A stretch of DNA of 64,000 nucleotides from Ornithinimicrobium avium. GTDB lineage: Bacteria > Actinomycetota > Actinomycetes > Actinomycetales > Dermatophilaceae. The position numbers were made by a program, and so were the translations under genes. Positions 43,636 to 53,214 of the stretch are shown here, piece by piece. Below the pieces are notes generated by a model, which did no database searches, was not told the origin of the DNA, and saw nothing but the letters and a program-made list of their open reading frames with translations. Positions within the stretch are counted from its first letter, which is position 1, and each line of letters opens with the position of its first letter. The stretch is from positions 2,418,001 to 2,482,000 of the forward strand of contig NZ_CP031229.1 of assembly GCF_003351765.1 (NCBI RefSeq). The letters run 5' to 3'.

Positions 43636-44249
43636 CGCCAGCCGCCTGCTGTCACCGGCCTAAATCCCGACCTGGTCCCGGCTCTCGTTCTGGATCTAGA
43701 TCCGGAACCTGTTCGAGATGCGGCCCGCCAGCTCGCAGTGACTACCGTCTCGCCGGTGGCGGCATTCCGGGCGCCTGCGTGGTACTCCTCCGTGGGGCCA
43801 GGACTGATCACCGAGGAGGCATTCCTTGTCTGGCTGAGCCAGGACGGTCTTGTGCCGTTGCCTCCTCAAGACGAGCTCGCGGCCGCGGGTCGTGCGCTGG
43901 CGGCGGCCGACGTGACACCGCCGAAGGACAGGATGATGAACTGCACGGTGCGCCCGGCGCAGTTCGTCATACGGGTTCCTCGACCTCGATATCCTGTCCT
44001 GGTCCTCGCAACTGATGAGCCGGGCTCTACCGCGACGGGCGAACCTCAGCGAAGTAGGCACCTCCGAGCGCGTCACCTGACCATGCGTATCGTCGACCAC
44101 GGAATCTGGCACGCACCTGCGGAAACGACCGGCGGCCGCGGCACATCAGAGAGCAGAAGTAGCACCAGCCCCCTGCCCTGTCACCCGGCGTTGCTGCCGT
44201 TAGCGGTACACCGTGGCGGCGGGGCCCTACGCCGTGGTGCAATAGCCTC
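43636..44249 (+). other. Possible remnant of a plus-strand gene
   Basis: Frame +1 from 43636 to about 44012 reads as plausible protein (DLVPALVLDLDPEPVRDAAR, then GPGLITEEAFLVWLSQDGLVPLPP) but has no good start, and the later part loses protein character before the frame ends at 44367 inside the next gene. It may be the 3' part of a gene cut by the element at 41.8 kb. Not recognised. Confidence 0.3.
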
Positions 44250-45683
44250 ATGCCCGTCGCAAGGATCGAAGCAACGTCTGCGGAGACATCACTGGGACCG
44301 TCGCTGGAGACGTCCTCAGTCGCGTCTCCCTCCACAGCCGAGTCAGCAAGCGTGGCCGCGAATCTAGGGCGGGGTCCATGGCCCGGCGAGCCCGCCTCGG
44401 GCCGCGGCCGCAGCCACGGTACGAGCAGCCATCACGCGTTCGACCGTTGGTTCCGGTATCCCGCTGGATTCGCCACCGACTACGTCGGCCTGCTACTGGA
44501 TCGCCTGCACGTCGAGAGTGGGACCGTCGTGGACTGCTTCACGGGTTCCGGAGTGACCGGTACTGCCGCACGTGCACGTGGCTTGGGCTTCGCGGGCATC
44601 GAGGCCCACCCCCTAATCGCCGAGTTGGCCCGCCTGAAGTTGACGCCATCCGCGACCGGGCAGGCTGTGCGCGACCTCGCTGCGTGCATCGAAGCTTCGG
44701 CTGGTCGCGCCATCGCGTCAGCGCCGAATGGATGGCAACGCGTTCTTGCAGAAGAGCCCGACCTCGTGCGGCGCAGTTTTGCCGCGGAGACCCTGTACGC
44801 CCTGGTGTCACTGCGCCAGGCGATCGTCTCGCACGCCGACGACCCGGCCGCTGAGTACCTGAAGTGGGCCCTGCTCGCTACGCTGCGCGATGTCGCCGGA
44901 GTCAAGGTCGGGTGGCCCTACCAGCGTCCCGGCGTGGCCCGAAAGCCGCGACACACCGACGCCATCAAACGGTTCCAGGTTCGCGCGCAGTTTATCGCCA
45001 CTGACCTCGACAGCGTCGCCAGTGGTGTGGCCAAGGCCTCAAGCGCCCAGGTCGTTACCGGGGATTCGCGAGATTCTGCAGCGTGGGCAAAACTCTCCGG
45101 CTCGGGCATTGCTTGCGTGTCCTCGCCCCCGTACTTGAATAACTTCGACTACGCAGATGCGACTCGACTCGAGCTGTACTTCTGGGGAGAGGTGACGACC
45201 TGGGGAGACATGTGTCGAGAGGTCCGGGGTGACATGGTTACGGCTACGACCCAGCAGTCCTCGGTACGCGAGAAGTCCGAGGCTCTCGACGTCCTTCGTG
45301 GGCGCTCGGCCAGGCACCCCGACCCGGCTGAGGAAATTGTCGGACTGGCCGAGGAGATGACGAAGGCCAAGAAGGAGAGGCAGAAGCGGTCGAAGGAGTA
45401 CGACCAGGTGGCGCCCGCCTACTTCGTCGCCATGTGGGACATCCTCCAAAACCTGCACGATTTTCTGGGGGCCGGCTCCAGGGCGGTGTGGCTGGTAGGT
45501 GACAGCGCGCCGTACGGCGTGTACATCGACACCCCGCGGCTGATCGGCGAGATGTCAGAGGCCGTCGGCTTCACCTTCACTGAGGACGTGCACCTGCGTG
45601 CGCGTGGAGACCGGTGGCGTCAGAACGTCGATCGTCACAATGTCAAGCTCGCCGAGCGCCTCATTGTGATGGAGAAGCCCTAA
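44250..45683 (+). CDS. DNA methyltransferase-like protein
   Basis: 477 aa. An unstructured Ser/Thr-rich N-terminus (1-60) is followed by HHAFDRWFRYPAGFATDYV and the AdoMet motif I VVDCFTGSGVTG (93-104), with AGIEAHPLIAELARLK after it. Motif IV is SPPY at 292-295, typical of N4-cytosine or N6-adenine amino methyltransferases. A long insertion between the motifs could hold the target-recognition part, and a charged coil (KAKKERQKRSKEYDQ) follows. It lies 91 bp upstream of the ATPase/SIR2 operon in the same direction. Without a visible restriction enzyme, it may mark self DNA for that system; this is inferred. Confidence 0.72.
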   Translation: MPVARIEATSAETSLGPSLETSSVASPSTAESASVAANLGRGPWPGEPASGRGRSHGTSSHHAFDRWFRYPAGFATDYVGLLLDRLHVESGTVVDCFTGSGVTGTAARARGLGFAGIEAHPLIAELARLKLTPSATGQAVRDLAACIEASAGRAIASAPNGWQRVLAEEPDLVRRSFAAETLYALVSLRQAIVSHADDPAAEYLKWALLATLRDVAGVKVGWPYQRPGVARKPRHTDAIKRFQVRAQFIATDLDSVASGVAKASSAQVVTGDSRDSAAWAKLSGSGIACVSSPPYLNNFDYADATRLELYFWGEVTTWGDMCREVRGDMVTATTQQSSVREKSEALDVLRGRSARHPDPAEEIVGLAEEMTKAKKERQKRSKEYDQVAPAYFVAMWDILQNLHDFLGAGSRAVWLVGDSAPYGVYIDTPRLIGEMSEAVGFTFTEDVHLRARGDRWRQNVDRHNVKLAERLIVMEKP

Positions 45684-45774
45684 TAAGCGGTGTCACAGTG
45701 CCCACGCACCGGCTCCACACGTGGAGACCGTTCTTCGGGCTCAGTCAACGTCGCAGTCCGGTAGGTTTGGAGCC

Positions 45775-45966
45775 ATGAGCGACGAGACGCAGGCATTGCG
45801 ACTGCTGGGGGAGATGGAGCGTCTCCAGCGCGCGGAAGATCTCGAGCTCGCGGAGCCTTCGCCGACCGCTGCCGCGGACGCTCCGATGACGGCGTTGCTC
45901 GCGTCGCTCGTGGAGAACGACTTCGACCTGGGCCGCACGATCGTGGACAGCGCGAATGGCGCTTGA
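45775..45966 (+). CDS. Small acidic protein leading ATPase/SIR2 operon
   Basis: 63 aa from ATG 45775 with GGAG at a normal distance; an upstream GTG at 45721 is less likely. Predicted helical (TQALRLLGEMERLQRAEDLELAE) and acidic. Its stop overlaps the ATPase start by 11 bp, so it is coupled to it and is likely a small subunit or regulator. No family is recognised. Confidence 0.6.
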   Translation: MSDETQALRLLGEMERLQRAEDLELAEPSPTAAADAPMTALLASLVENDFDLGRTIVDSANGA

Positions 45967-48370
45967 GGTCACAGTCACCGGCTCTCCCACCGGTGGACTG
46001 AAGGTCATCAGATACATCCCCGCGATCCGCCCTTGTCGACTCGAAGGCCGCAACGGGATCGGGAAGTCAGCGTTAATTCGCCTCCTAGTGCTTCTCAGCG
46101 GGCAGCAGCCCTACCTCGACGAGCCCGCGTCGTGGGCGTCGATGCGACGACTGGTTGGACCGATCACGATCACGTTCCGCGGCCTCGCAGGTGCCGCGTC
46201 GGAGGCAAGTGTCCGGCTGACTCCCAACCTTTGGCCCGAGCGTCCTGCCGAGAGGATCGGCGACTGGGTGGGAGAGCTCACGCTGGACGGTGAGGCAACG
46301 CCCGTGGCCGAGTTGTTCGACCTCCTCGATGTGGTCCATTTGTCGGGAACCGAGCGCCTTGCGGACACGCTCTCGCAGCAGACCGGCCGTCTCCACAGGT
46401 CGCTCAGCGTGGTGAACGCACGCCTGGGCTGCCTTTACGACGCGCGAGCCGACCTGGGTGAGCTGGCCGAGCGTCTGGTGCAGGCGTCGCCTGCACAGGA
46501 CGCCGCCGACCGCGCCCGCCGCAAGGCGGCACAGGAGCAGCTGACCGACATCGCTGATCGCCTCGACCGCGCACGGCCATTCGCTGATGACCTCACCGAG
46601 GCAAGCATGTTTGCCGCGATGGTTGAGGGCGGCAGTGTCGCCGAACACCAAGAGAAGCTGAAGGGCCTCCAACAGCAACTGGAGGAGGCGCACGAGCGTG
46701 TACGGCTGGCAGAAGAAGCGCAGGTCAAGGCTCTTGCCGAGCTCAGCCAAGGCAACCAGGTGCAGAAGGCGATTGCCACACGGGAGCGGCGGGTGCAAAC
46801 ACTTGAACGCAACCTCACCAAGCAGCTGGCCCGGCTCTCGGAACTCGCGCCACGACTGGAGGCTGCAGGCCTGCCCTCGGACGCGGAGTCCCTGGGCCCT
46901 CGCCAACTACAGACACTCGACCGGGCGATCGAGGCTGCTGCTAGTCGCCAGTACAGGATCCACCTCGCGGCCGCCAGTTCGCACCGCACCCGCGAAGAGA
47001 ACCAGCTCGTCGACGACGTGCGTGTTGTGCTTGACGACGCGGTCGGGTCCGGGCTCTCCGAAACAGTTCTGGCGCGGGTTCATGACGTTGACATCACCGT
47101 CCAAGGGCTACGCTCTGGACTGGGTTATCTGCCCGTCGCGGACAGCGATCTGGAGGAGCTCACTGCAGCCAACCGCGAGCTCGCCGAGCTGCGTGAAGTC
47201 GCCGACCTGTACGCGAAGCGCGAGAAGGCCAACCGGGATCGTGACGAGCTGCTCGAGGAGATGCAACAGCTCGACCCGGACGCTGCCGACCATGATGAGC
47301 TCCGCAAGCGCGCCTCCAACGCCCGGACGGAGCTTGACGACGCCACCGCTGCCGTCCGCGCCCTCAACATGCGCATCGGCGCGATGAGCCGGGGGGTACT
47401 CGGTGACGACGGCGAGGTGATCGACTTCGCGGCTCGACTGACGGAGATCCTCGAGCAGCACAGCGTGGAAGCAGACCAACTGCAGCCGGCACTGTCGGCG
47501 GCGCTTATGGAAGTGGCGACGCTGACCCAGGAGGCAAGCGAGACCGAGGCTCGCATTGAGGAACTCGCCCGCAGCGAGCAACGTCGACGCCGCATGCGAA
47601 GCTCGCTGAGACGCGAAGCCGCCTCCGACCCGGACACGGCATGGCTAGGCGAACTCGCCAACAAGGTCAACGGAGCACAAAGGGCGACTACTCGTTCGGC
47701 CGAGGACATGGCTGAGGATTCATTAACGGACGACGACTGGCCGGACGCCACTTGGCAAGGTCTGGCCAACCATGTGTGCCAGTTTAAGGACACCATGGAT
47801 CGTCTCGTCGCCGCTGTCGGCGGACTTGAGGCCATCGCGGCTCGCCCCATCTCGGCGCTCGCTGCCACGCCGATGGACTCGGCGGTCAAGGCGGTGGTTG
47901 AGGAAGAGGCCCTCCGAGAACTATCCGCGCGGCCGATCGTCGACGCGCTGTTCGATGGTGGGGCGCTGACGCGGGTGAGCTTGGAGGAGGGCGAGTCGAC
48001 CATCACATGGCACACGCCGGAGGGTGAGTCGCGCACGCGACCGATGTCCGCGTTCTCCTCAGGTCAGCAGGCGCTGGGATTCATGCGTGCGAGGCTTCAG
48101 CAGGTCGCCGACGAGGCCCACGAGAACCGCTTGGTGTTCCTAGACGAGTTCGGTGCATTTATCTCCGCTGAACAGCGCCGGCCGCTTGCTGATCTGCTCA
48201 CTAGCAGCGAGTTGCAGGCGTTGACGGACCAAGTCGTCGTTGTGCTGCCGCTGCAGGCTGACTATGGGGGCGAACTGGACCAGACCACCGGAGAGCTGCA
48301 CACCCAGTACGAGCGCCGAGCCCGCGACGTCGATGCGCATGGCTACTTCACGGAGAAGTTCCAGGGATGA
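45956..48370 (+). CDS. SMC/ABC-like ATPase with long coiled coil
   Basis: 804 aa. Walker A GRNGIGKS at residues 31-38, a coiled-coil region rich in E, A, R, L from about 165 to 600 with a break in the middle, an ABC-signature-like FSSGQQ at about 700-705 and Walker B LVFLDEF at about 726-732. This is the head-coil-head layout of SMC/RecN/RecF-type ATPases that sense or hold DNA. It starts at ATG 45956 inside the preceding gene and ends as ATGA over the next start. In a defence setting it is the likely sensor or scaffold. SMC-like ATPases with this role are known from Lamassu and Wadjet; assignment to either is not proven. Confidence 0.82.
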   Translation: MALEVTVTGSPTGGLKVIRYIPAIRPCRLEGRNGIGKSALIRLLVLLSGQQPYLDEPASWASMRRLVGPITITFRGLAGAASEASVRLTPNLWPERPAERIGDWVGELTLDGEATPVAELFDLLDVVHLSGTERLADTLSQQTGRLHRSLSVVNARLGCLYDARADLGELAERLVQASPAQDAADRARRKAAQEQLTDIADRLDRARPFADDLTEASMFAAMVEGGSVAEHQEKLKGLQQQLEEAHERVRLAEEAQVKALAELSQGNQVQKAIATRERRVQTLERNLTKQLARLSELAPRLEAAGLPSDAESLGPRQLQTLDRAIEAAASRQYRIHLAAASSHRTREENQLVDDVRVVLDDAVGSGLSETVLARVHDVDITVQGLRSGLGYLPVADSDLEELTAANRELAELREVADLYAKREKANRDRDELLEEMQQLDPDAADHDELRKRASNARTELDDATAAVRALNMRIGAMSRGVLGDDGEVIDFAARLTEILEQHSVEADQLQPALSAALMEVATLTQEASETEARIEELARSEQRRRRMRSSLRREAASDPDTAWLGELANKVNGAQRATTRSAEDMAEDSLTDDDWPDATWQGLANHVCQFKDTMDRLVAAVGGLEAIAARPISALAATPMDSAVKAVVEEEALRELSARPIVDALFDGGALTRVSLEEGESTITWHTPEGESRTRPMSAFSSGQQALGFMRARLQQVADEAHENRLVFLDEFGAFISAEQRRPLADLLTSSELQALTDQVVVVLPLQADYGGELDQTTGELHTQYERRARDVDAHGYFTEKFQG

Positions 48371-49287
48371 ACCCCGACGAACTGTTCGGCGCCCCAACAT
48401 GGTTCCCCCCGCTGGAGTGCCAGCGCTGGATACGCGTGCTAAGCCGCACCTGGTTCGCGCTGATGGGCCGGCCGCCGGAGCTGCTCGAGGACGACCTCGA
48501 CGCGATGGCGGCAGTGTTCGGCACAGGCGTCAGCGCACGCACTCTGAAGGCACGCGTGTACAAACTCCCAGCGGCGGACGAGGAGACCACGGAGCTGCCG
48601 GGACAGGTAGCGGTCCTGCTCGACGGAAGTGCGCTCATTACACCCGAGGGTCGCATCCTGCTCGACGTACTGATGCAGCTGCAACGCACCGGCGCGACCG
48701 AGATCGACACCGCGTCGCAGTTGCGAGCCCTAAGCGTGGCGACCAACTTGCGCGTGCAATGGCAAGCCACATGGATGCAAAAGCAGTTCAACTCCTCCAT
48801 TAGCCCGGCGGTGCTGGGAGCCGCCATGTTCTTGCTACTGAACGGATCCGTCGGTGCCGAGCGCGCCCTCTTTTTGGCCAAGGACAAATCCTTCGACATC
48901 CGCTTGGGCATGATCGTGCAGCCGCTCATCGCGAGCTTCAGTGAGGCTCTCGGTCGCGACCAGCCCGCCCAGACTCAGGGACTCCGAGGGCACTGGGCCT
49001 TCTCGCAGGTATCACGCCTTATGGGACGTGACGTGGCTCGGGACACGACCGCCGAAGGGGCACTAATGTATGTCCGGCCCGGACGACAAGACCACCTGAC
49101 CCGAGAGGTGGCGTCCAGGCTCAACCGCTTGCAGGACGAACCGCGCGTGCATGTCGCCGTGTTGGACTTCGTCGAGGAGTACCGCCGGCGACGTGGTCCC
49201 CTCGCGGCTCTGGGCCAAATGCACGAGGACCCCACCTCCACGCGCCGGATGACCGAGACACTGCTCGGCCGGGCTGGGGCGCTGTGA
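48367..49287 (+). CDS. Unknown protein between ATPase and SIR2 protein
   Basis: 306 aa, no recognised domain. Mostly helical, with the N-terminus MNPDELFGAPTWFPPLECQRW and a region of aromatic and aliphatic residues near 95-170. It is locked between two overlapping genes (ATGA at 48367, GTGA at 49284), so it is almost certainly a component of the same complex or pathway. Confidence 0.7.
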   Translation: MNPDELFGAPTWFPPLECQRWIRVLSRTWFALMGRPPELLEDDLDAMAAVFGTGVSARTLKARVYKLPAADEETTELPGQVAVLLDGSALITPEGRILLDVLMQLQRTGATEIDTASQLRALSVATNLRVQWQATWMQKQFNSSISPAVLGAAMFLLLNGSVGAERALFLAKDKSFDIRLGMIVQPLIASFSEALGRDQPAQTQGLRGHWAFSQVSRLMGRDVARDTTAEGALMYVRPGRQDHLTREVASRLNRLQDEPRVHVAVLDFVEEYRRRRGPLAALGQMHEDPTSTRRMTETLLGRAGAL

Positions 49288-50870
49288 TCGTCCCTCCGGG
49301 CCTGGACCTGCTCGCCCGCCTGATACGCGACCACCGCGCCGACCGAGGCGGAGGACCGGCACTCATCCCGTGTCTGCACGAGGAGCTCGACGAGGACATC
49401 CCACTGCTGCTAGCCGGAGCCCAAAGAGAAGGCGGACACCTGTACTTCCTCAGCCGTCCCGAAGAAGAGTGGGAATGGCCCAATGGTCCCGTCCACACTG
49501 ATCGGCGCGACGTGGTCGAAGGCATGCTGGCCGATGCCGGCGAAGCATTGCCTGGGCAGGTGATCATTGAGCTCGACGTCAGCGGTCGGGTCGTGGTTCG
49601 ACTGAAGGGGCACAGCGCCCCGCTGGAGCCGTCGTTGGTGCCCATCTTGCGCGCTGCAGCTGTGGCAGCTAGCGCCGCCTACGACGAGTTCGACTTCGTC
49701 ATCCTGACGACCGGTATCGCCACCACCGACGCCCGCCGCCGGATGCTCCTGTGGAACCTGCTCACCATCTCACCCCTGAGCTTAGGGCTGAAGGATCGCC
49801 CAAAGACCATAGTCCCGATGGTGGGTAGCACTCTTGATCCCACCTACGATTATCGTCGCCTTCCTTACCTGCGATATGTGGTGCGGTGGGACCGGGTCAT
49901 TCAGAGATCGCAGGTGGGACGGGCGCAGGAGATTAAAGCGATCGCCGGCATCGGTCCTAGCTCCGGTCCTGTGGTTTTGTTCCTCGGCGCGGGGGCATCC
50001 TCCTCGGCTGGCATCCGGCTCGGGAACCACTACCGTGACATTGCACTTGCTGAACTTGTCGGGGACCATCTAGAAGGCCGTGAAGCGGCAGAAGCGTTCT
50101 ACGACCTGCTGCGTGACCGTGGCCACTTCCTCACCGGTGAGGGCGAGAACAGGGACGTTTTAGTCACTGGGCTGACGCTGGAGCGTGTGCTTCTCGAGAC
50201 ATTCAACTCCCAAGGTTTCCGGCCGCGCGCGGACTCCAAGGTGATTCAGAACCTTATCGCGGACTGTGCCAACGCGTTGCAGTTCATTCGCCCGGGGCGA
50301 CGCGCGCTACGCGGGCTGGCCGAAGCCTTGAGAGGCGAGTTGATCATCATGACTGTCAACTTCGATCAGCTGGTCGAGGACGGGCTCCCAGTGGACCACA
50401 GTGTCTTCTTCCGGCACGAGGACTATGAGGACACGGCGCGCATTGACGACCTCCTGGCTTATGCCGCCGGAGACGCCACCAAGCCCCTGCCGGTCTTGAA
50501 ACTCCACGGATCGATCGAGGACCCAGAGTCCCTCATCGCCACTATAGATACGACCTCTGCAGGGCTCCACGGCGACGTGATCTCGGCGCTCAACAAGTTG
50601 CTCGACGCGACGGACAAGCCGCTGCGATGGGTATGGGTCGGGTGCAGTATGCGCGACCGGGACATGAACCGGTGGCTGACCGGTCTGGGATCTGGGCGGC
50701 TCGACGAGTGGTGGGTCGATCCGATGCCAGGAGAATCATTAAATCACTACTACACCGAGGTCCGCGAAGCTCAGTGGAGAGGCGTGGGGTTGAAGCTCGA
50801 GGACCGGGTGATCGTGGATAGCGCGGACGGCTTCTTGCAGGACCTTATGAAGCAGATAGAGCAGCGATAA
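49284..50870 (+). CDS. SIR2-domain protein, probable NADase effector
   Basis: 528 aa from GTG 49284. Residues 1 to about 220 form an unknown N-terminal domain. From 228 a SIR2-like domain follows: GAGASSSAG at 235-243 (nucleotide-binding GAGxS), TVNFDQLVE at 357-365 (TxNxD), LHGS at 407-410 with probable catalytic His408, and WVGCSMRD at 451-458. Defence-type SIR2 proteins cleave NAD and stop growth when phage is sensed. Last in the four-gene operon and overlapping the preceding gene by 4 bp, it is the likely effector. Classical deacetylase zinc cysteines are absent, in line with the NADase branch. Confidence 0.85.
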   Translation: MIVPPGLDLLARLIRDHRADRGGGPALIPCLHEELDEDIPLLLAGAQREGGHLYFLSRPEEEWEWPNGPVHTDRRDVVEGMLADAGEALPGQVIIELDVSGRVVVRLKGHSAPLEPSLVPILRAAAVAASAAYDEFDFVILTTGIATTDARRRMLLWNLLTISPLSLGLKDRPKTIVPMVGSTLDPTYDYRRLPYLRYVVRWDRVIQRSQVGRAQEIKAIAGIGPSSGPVVLFLGAGASSSAGIRLGNHYRDIALAELVGDHLEGREAAEAFYDLLRDRGHFLTGEGENRDVLVTGLTLERVLLETFNSQGFRPRADSKVIQNLIADCANALQFIRPGRRALRGLAEALRGELIIMTVNFDQLVEDGLPVDHSVFFRHEDYEDTARIDDLLAYAAGDATKPLPVLKLHGSIEDPESLIATIDTTSAGLHGDVISALNKLLDATDKPLRWVWVGCSMRDRDMNRWLTGLGSGRLDEWWVDPMPGESLNHYYTEVREAQWRGVGLKLEDRVIVDSADGFLQDLMKQIEQR

Positions 50871-51129
50871 CTTGCGCCCGTCGGCGCGAAGTTGCGTAGG
50901 GCGCCGACTCCTCGGGCTCGACCTGGAACCCCTGCATCGCTTCGAGGAGCTTTCTATTCTGGGCGGAATGGGCCGCCGAGGGACCCCTGGCGGACGACCG
51001 CTCATCGGCGTGTCCGGCCGGCGAGAGGGCCCGCGAAGCAACCGACTCTCGGCGTGAGAGTGATGTCACGACCCGCACCGGTGCGCGACCCCGGGGTGGA
51101 GCGGAGCCGCTGTTCCTGGTAGCCCAATT

Positions 51130-51145
51130 TGGGCGGAACTGACGC
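51130..51145 (-). repeat. Right boundary of recombinase element 4
   Basis: On the minus strand GCGTCAGTTCCGCCCA, about 20 bases after the original stop of the frameshifted recombinase. A solitary look-alike, CATTCCGCCCAGAATAG, lies at about 50951-50970 and may be an empty site. Confidence 0.6.
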
Positions 51146-51167
51146 CGGCCGTGGGCAACCGACGGGT

Positions 51168-52090
51168 TCAGACGCCGGCGACGTAGGCGGTGAGGAAGTG
51201 GACGCCGTGGCGGTCGAGGTTGCCGCGGGCTCGGTCGTAGTGCTCGGTGGTTCTGGGGTCAGCGTGCCGGGCGAGGATCTGGGTGTCGCGTAGGGGTACG
51301 CCGGCGTCGAGGGCGTTGTGATGGCGGCGTGGCGTAGCGAGTGGGGGCTGATGTGCCTGGGGATCCGCCCGGTCTTCGCGATGCGTTGGACCATCCGGTA
51401 GACGTCGCGTCGGTCGATGGGTCTGCCAGAGACTGGGCGGAGGACGAGTCGCCCTGTGATGCGCTCACCTCGGCAGGCTTCAAGGACCCGTAGGACGGGG
51501 ACGTTCAGTGGCATGGTGGCGGGCTTGTTGCCCTTGCCGACCAGGTGCAGCACGCGGTGGCCGCGCAGGACGTCGGTGTAGTCCTCGATCCGCACGGCTG
51601 CGGCCTCGGAGGCGCGCAGGGCGTTGATTCCGAGCAGGTAGGCCAGTGCGCCGTGGTGGACGGTGATGGTCTGGGCGACCTGGAGGAAGCGGATCAGCTC
51701 CAGCCGGTCCAGGCCCTGGGTGCGGGACTCGTCCCGGTGGACCTTCGGGAGCCGGGCGTACACGGCCGGGTCGGCGGGGATGGTGCCGTCGATGTGCGCG
51801 AACCGGAAGTACCCGCGCACGGCGTGCATCATCGTGTTGACCGAGGAGTCCATCAGGCCCGCTTCTCCGAGCTCGCGGATGTAGAGCTCGACGTGCGCAC
51901 GCTGTATCCCCACCAGCGAGTCCAGTCCATTGGTCTCGCACCAGGCGAACCATCGCCCCAGTTGTGCCCTGTACAGGACGTGAGTCGCTCCGGAGTAGCG
52001 AGCCAAGAACGAGACCGCTGCCAGTTGCGCAGCGCTCATCGAGGACGGCTGGAACGGCAGTGCCGCCGTGGAGCTGGTCGTGGTGGACAT
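51168..52090 (-). pseudogene. Tyrosine recombinase, element copy 4, frameshifted
   Basis: Reads as the other copies through HSLRHAAIT; one base is then missing (about 51317: ATCACAACG for ATCACCAACG). The catalytic Tyr region EHYDRARGN falls out of frame and translation would run on to 51002 as unrelated sequence. The original frame continues to TGA at 51168. The copy has more silent differences than copies 1-3, so it is older. It lacks the partner gene. Confidence 0.82.
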
Positions 52091-52110
52091 GGTCGCCTCC
52101 TGCGGCGACC
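52091..52110 (-). promoter_or_regulatory. Hairpin over ribosome binding site, copy 4
   Basis: The stem GGTCGCC/GGCGACC and loop are unchanged even though the downstream gene is frameshifted. Confidence 0.6.
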
Positions 52111-52194
52111 TGGAACCCGGCCCAGTCGGTGCCCGCCACCAGCGCGACGAGGCTGCGACGCCACGACGCTACGCCGACCCCAGGACCCCGTCCG

Positions 52195-52213
52195 GTCGCG
52201 GCGGAATGAACGC
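52195..52213 (-). repeat. Left boundary of recombinase element 4
   Basis: Minus strand GCGTTCATTCCGCCGCGAC followed by CGGACGGGG, aligning with the left end of element 1 (1581). The partner gene is absent here as in element 1. Confidence 0.6.
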
Positions 52214-52335
52214 GGGCGGGCAGCCCGGGTCGCGCCTATATCATTCGGAGCGTTGCATCGGCACGAAGAGGGGCCGAACGGAGGCGATCTTAGCGTTCGG
52301 TCGGGTAGGCTGCGTCAAGATGATTCCCGACTAAG

Positions 52336-53214
52336 GTGACCACATTGAGCATGCTTGAACAGCACCGAAGGCAATTGGTTAGAGAGCGCGAAAAGCGGAT
52401 CCGCTTGATCAAGGATGCCCAGTCCATTGCTCGGCGACTTAGTGAGCAGCGTCCAAGGGTTAGCCGAGCGAGTAGTGAAGCGGCGCGACGAACACAAGAG
52501 CTACAGGTCGCGCGGCTTGAGAAAGACTTGGTTCGAGCCCAGGGGAAAGTCGCCGAACAAGACCGGGTGGTCGCCAACCTGCAGAAGAAAGTTGACCGCG
52601 AAGAGGCCTCCGCTGTTCAAGCGAGGCGGCATGCCGAATTGAGGGCCGCCCAGGAGCGAACTCGGCAAGACCGGCGGGTTTCGCGCGAGTTGGAGGCGCT
52701 CTCTGAATCGACCGACAACTTAGTCTCGCGAGTCAGTGAACTCGAGTCCGTCACACTTAGATCGCTAGCAACCGCGGTCGCCGCCGACCCTGTCCCTCGC
52801 GACGTGGACGTCTTCCTCTCATACGCTAGCCCCGACAAGGCTGTCGCTAGTCGACTTCGGGACGAACTCAAGGCGCGCGGTTTAGACGTTTGGATGGCCG
52901 ACGAAAGGATTGCCCTTGGCTCGTCACAGACGATTGCTATCGACGAAGGCATCGGGCGTGCGCGCGTGGGTCTCTGTTTCGTAACACCGGCCTACATCGA
53001 GCCTAATCGGTTCTGGACAAAGCACGAACTTGCAGCTCTGATCAACGGTCGCAAACGCGTCATTCCGGTGCTTGCTGGACTTTCATTCTCCGAGATGCAG
53101 GACTTTAGCGCTCTACTTGGAGACCGCAGCGGACTGAGCACCGCAGATCATGGCCTCGATGAGATCGCCGATCTTCTGGCTCGGTCCCTGCGGGGAGACG
53201 ATCAGGATGACTGA
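52336..53214 (+). CDS. Coiled-coil TIR-domain protein
   Basis: 292 aa from GTG 52336 (ATG 52351 is the alternative). Residues 8-145 are a long charged coiled coil. From 156 a TIR domain begins: DVDVFLSYASPDKAVASRLR, GLDVWMADERIALGSS, and FWTKHEL with probable catalytic Glu231. Bacterial TIR proteins cleave NAD or make signalling molecules from it in anti-phage responses. The gene follows a boundary motif at 52195 and overlaps the DUF2971 gene by 8 bp, so the two are a unit. GC content is low for the window. Confidence 0.87.
   Translation: MTTLSMLEQHRRQLVREREKRIRLIKDAQSIARRLSEQRPRVSRASSEAARRTQELQVARLEKDLVRAQGKVAEQDRVVANLQKKVDREEASAVQARRHAELRAAQERTRQDRRVSRELEALSESTDNLVSRVSELESVTLRSLATAVAADPVPRDVDVFLSYASPDKAVASRLRDELKARGLDVWMADERIALGSSQTIAIDEGIGRARVGLCFVTPAYIEPNRFWTKHELAALINGRKRVIPVLAGLSFSEMQDFSALLGDRSGLSTADHGLDEIADLLARSLRGDDQDD

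Noticed and set aside
45956..50870. Wadjet (JetABCD) system
   Set aside because: There is one SMC-like protein but no kleisin/winged-helix pair and no TOPRIM nuclease; the last gene is SIR2.
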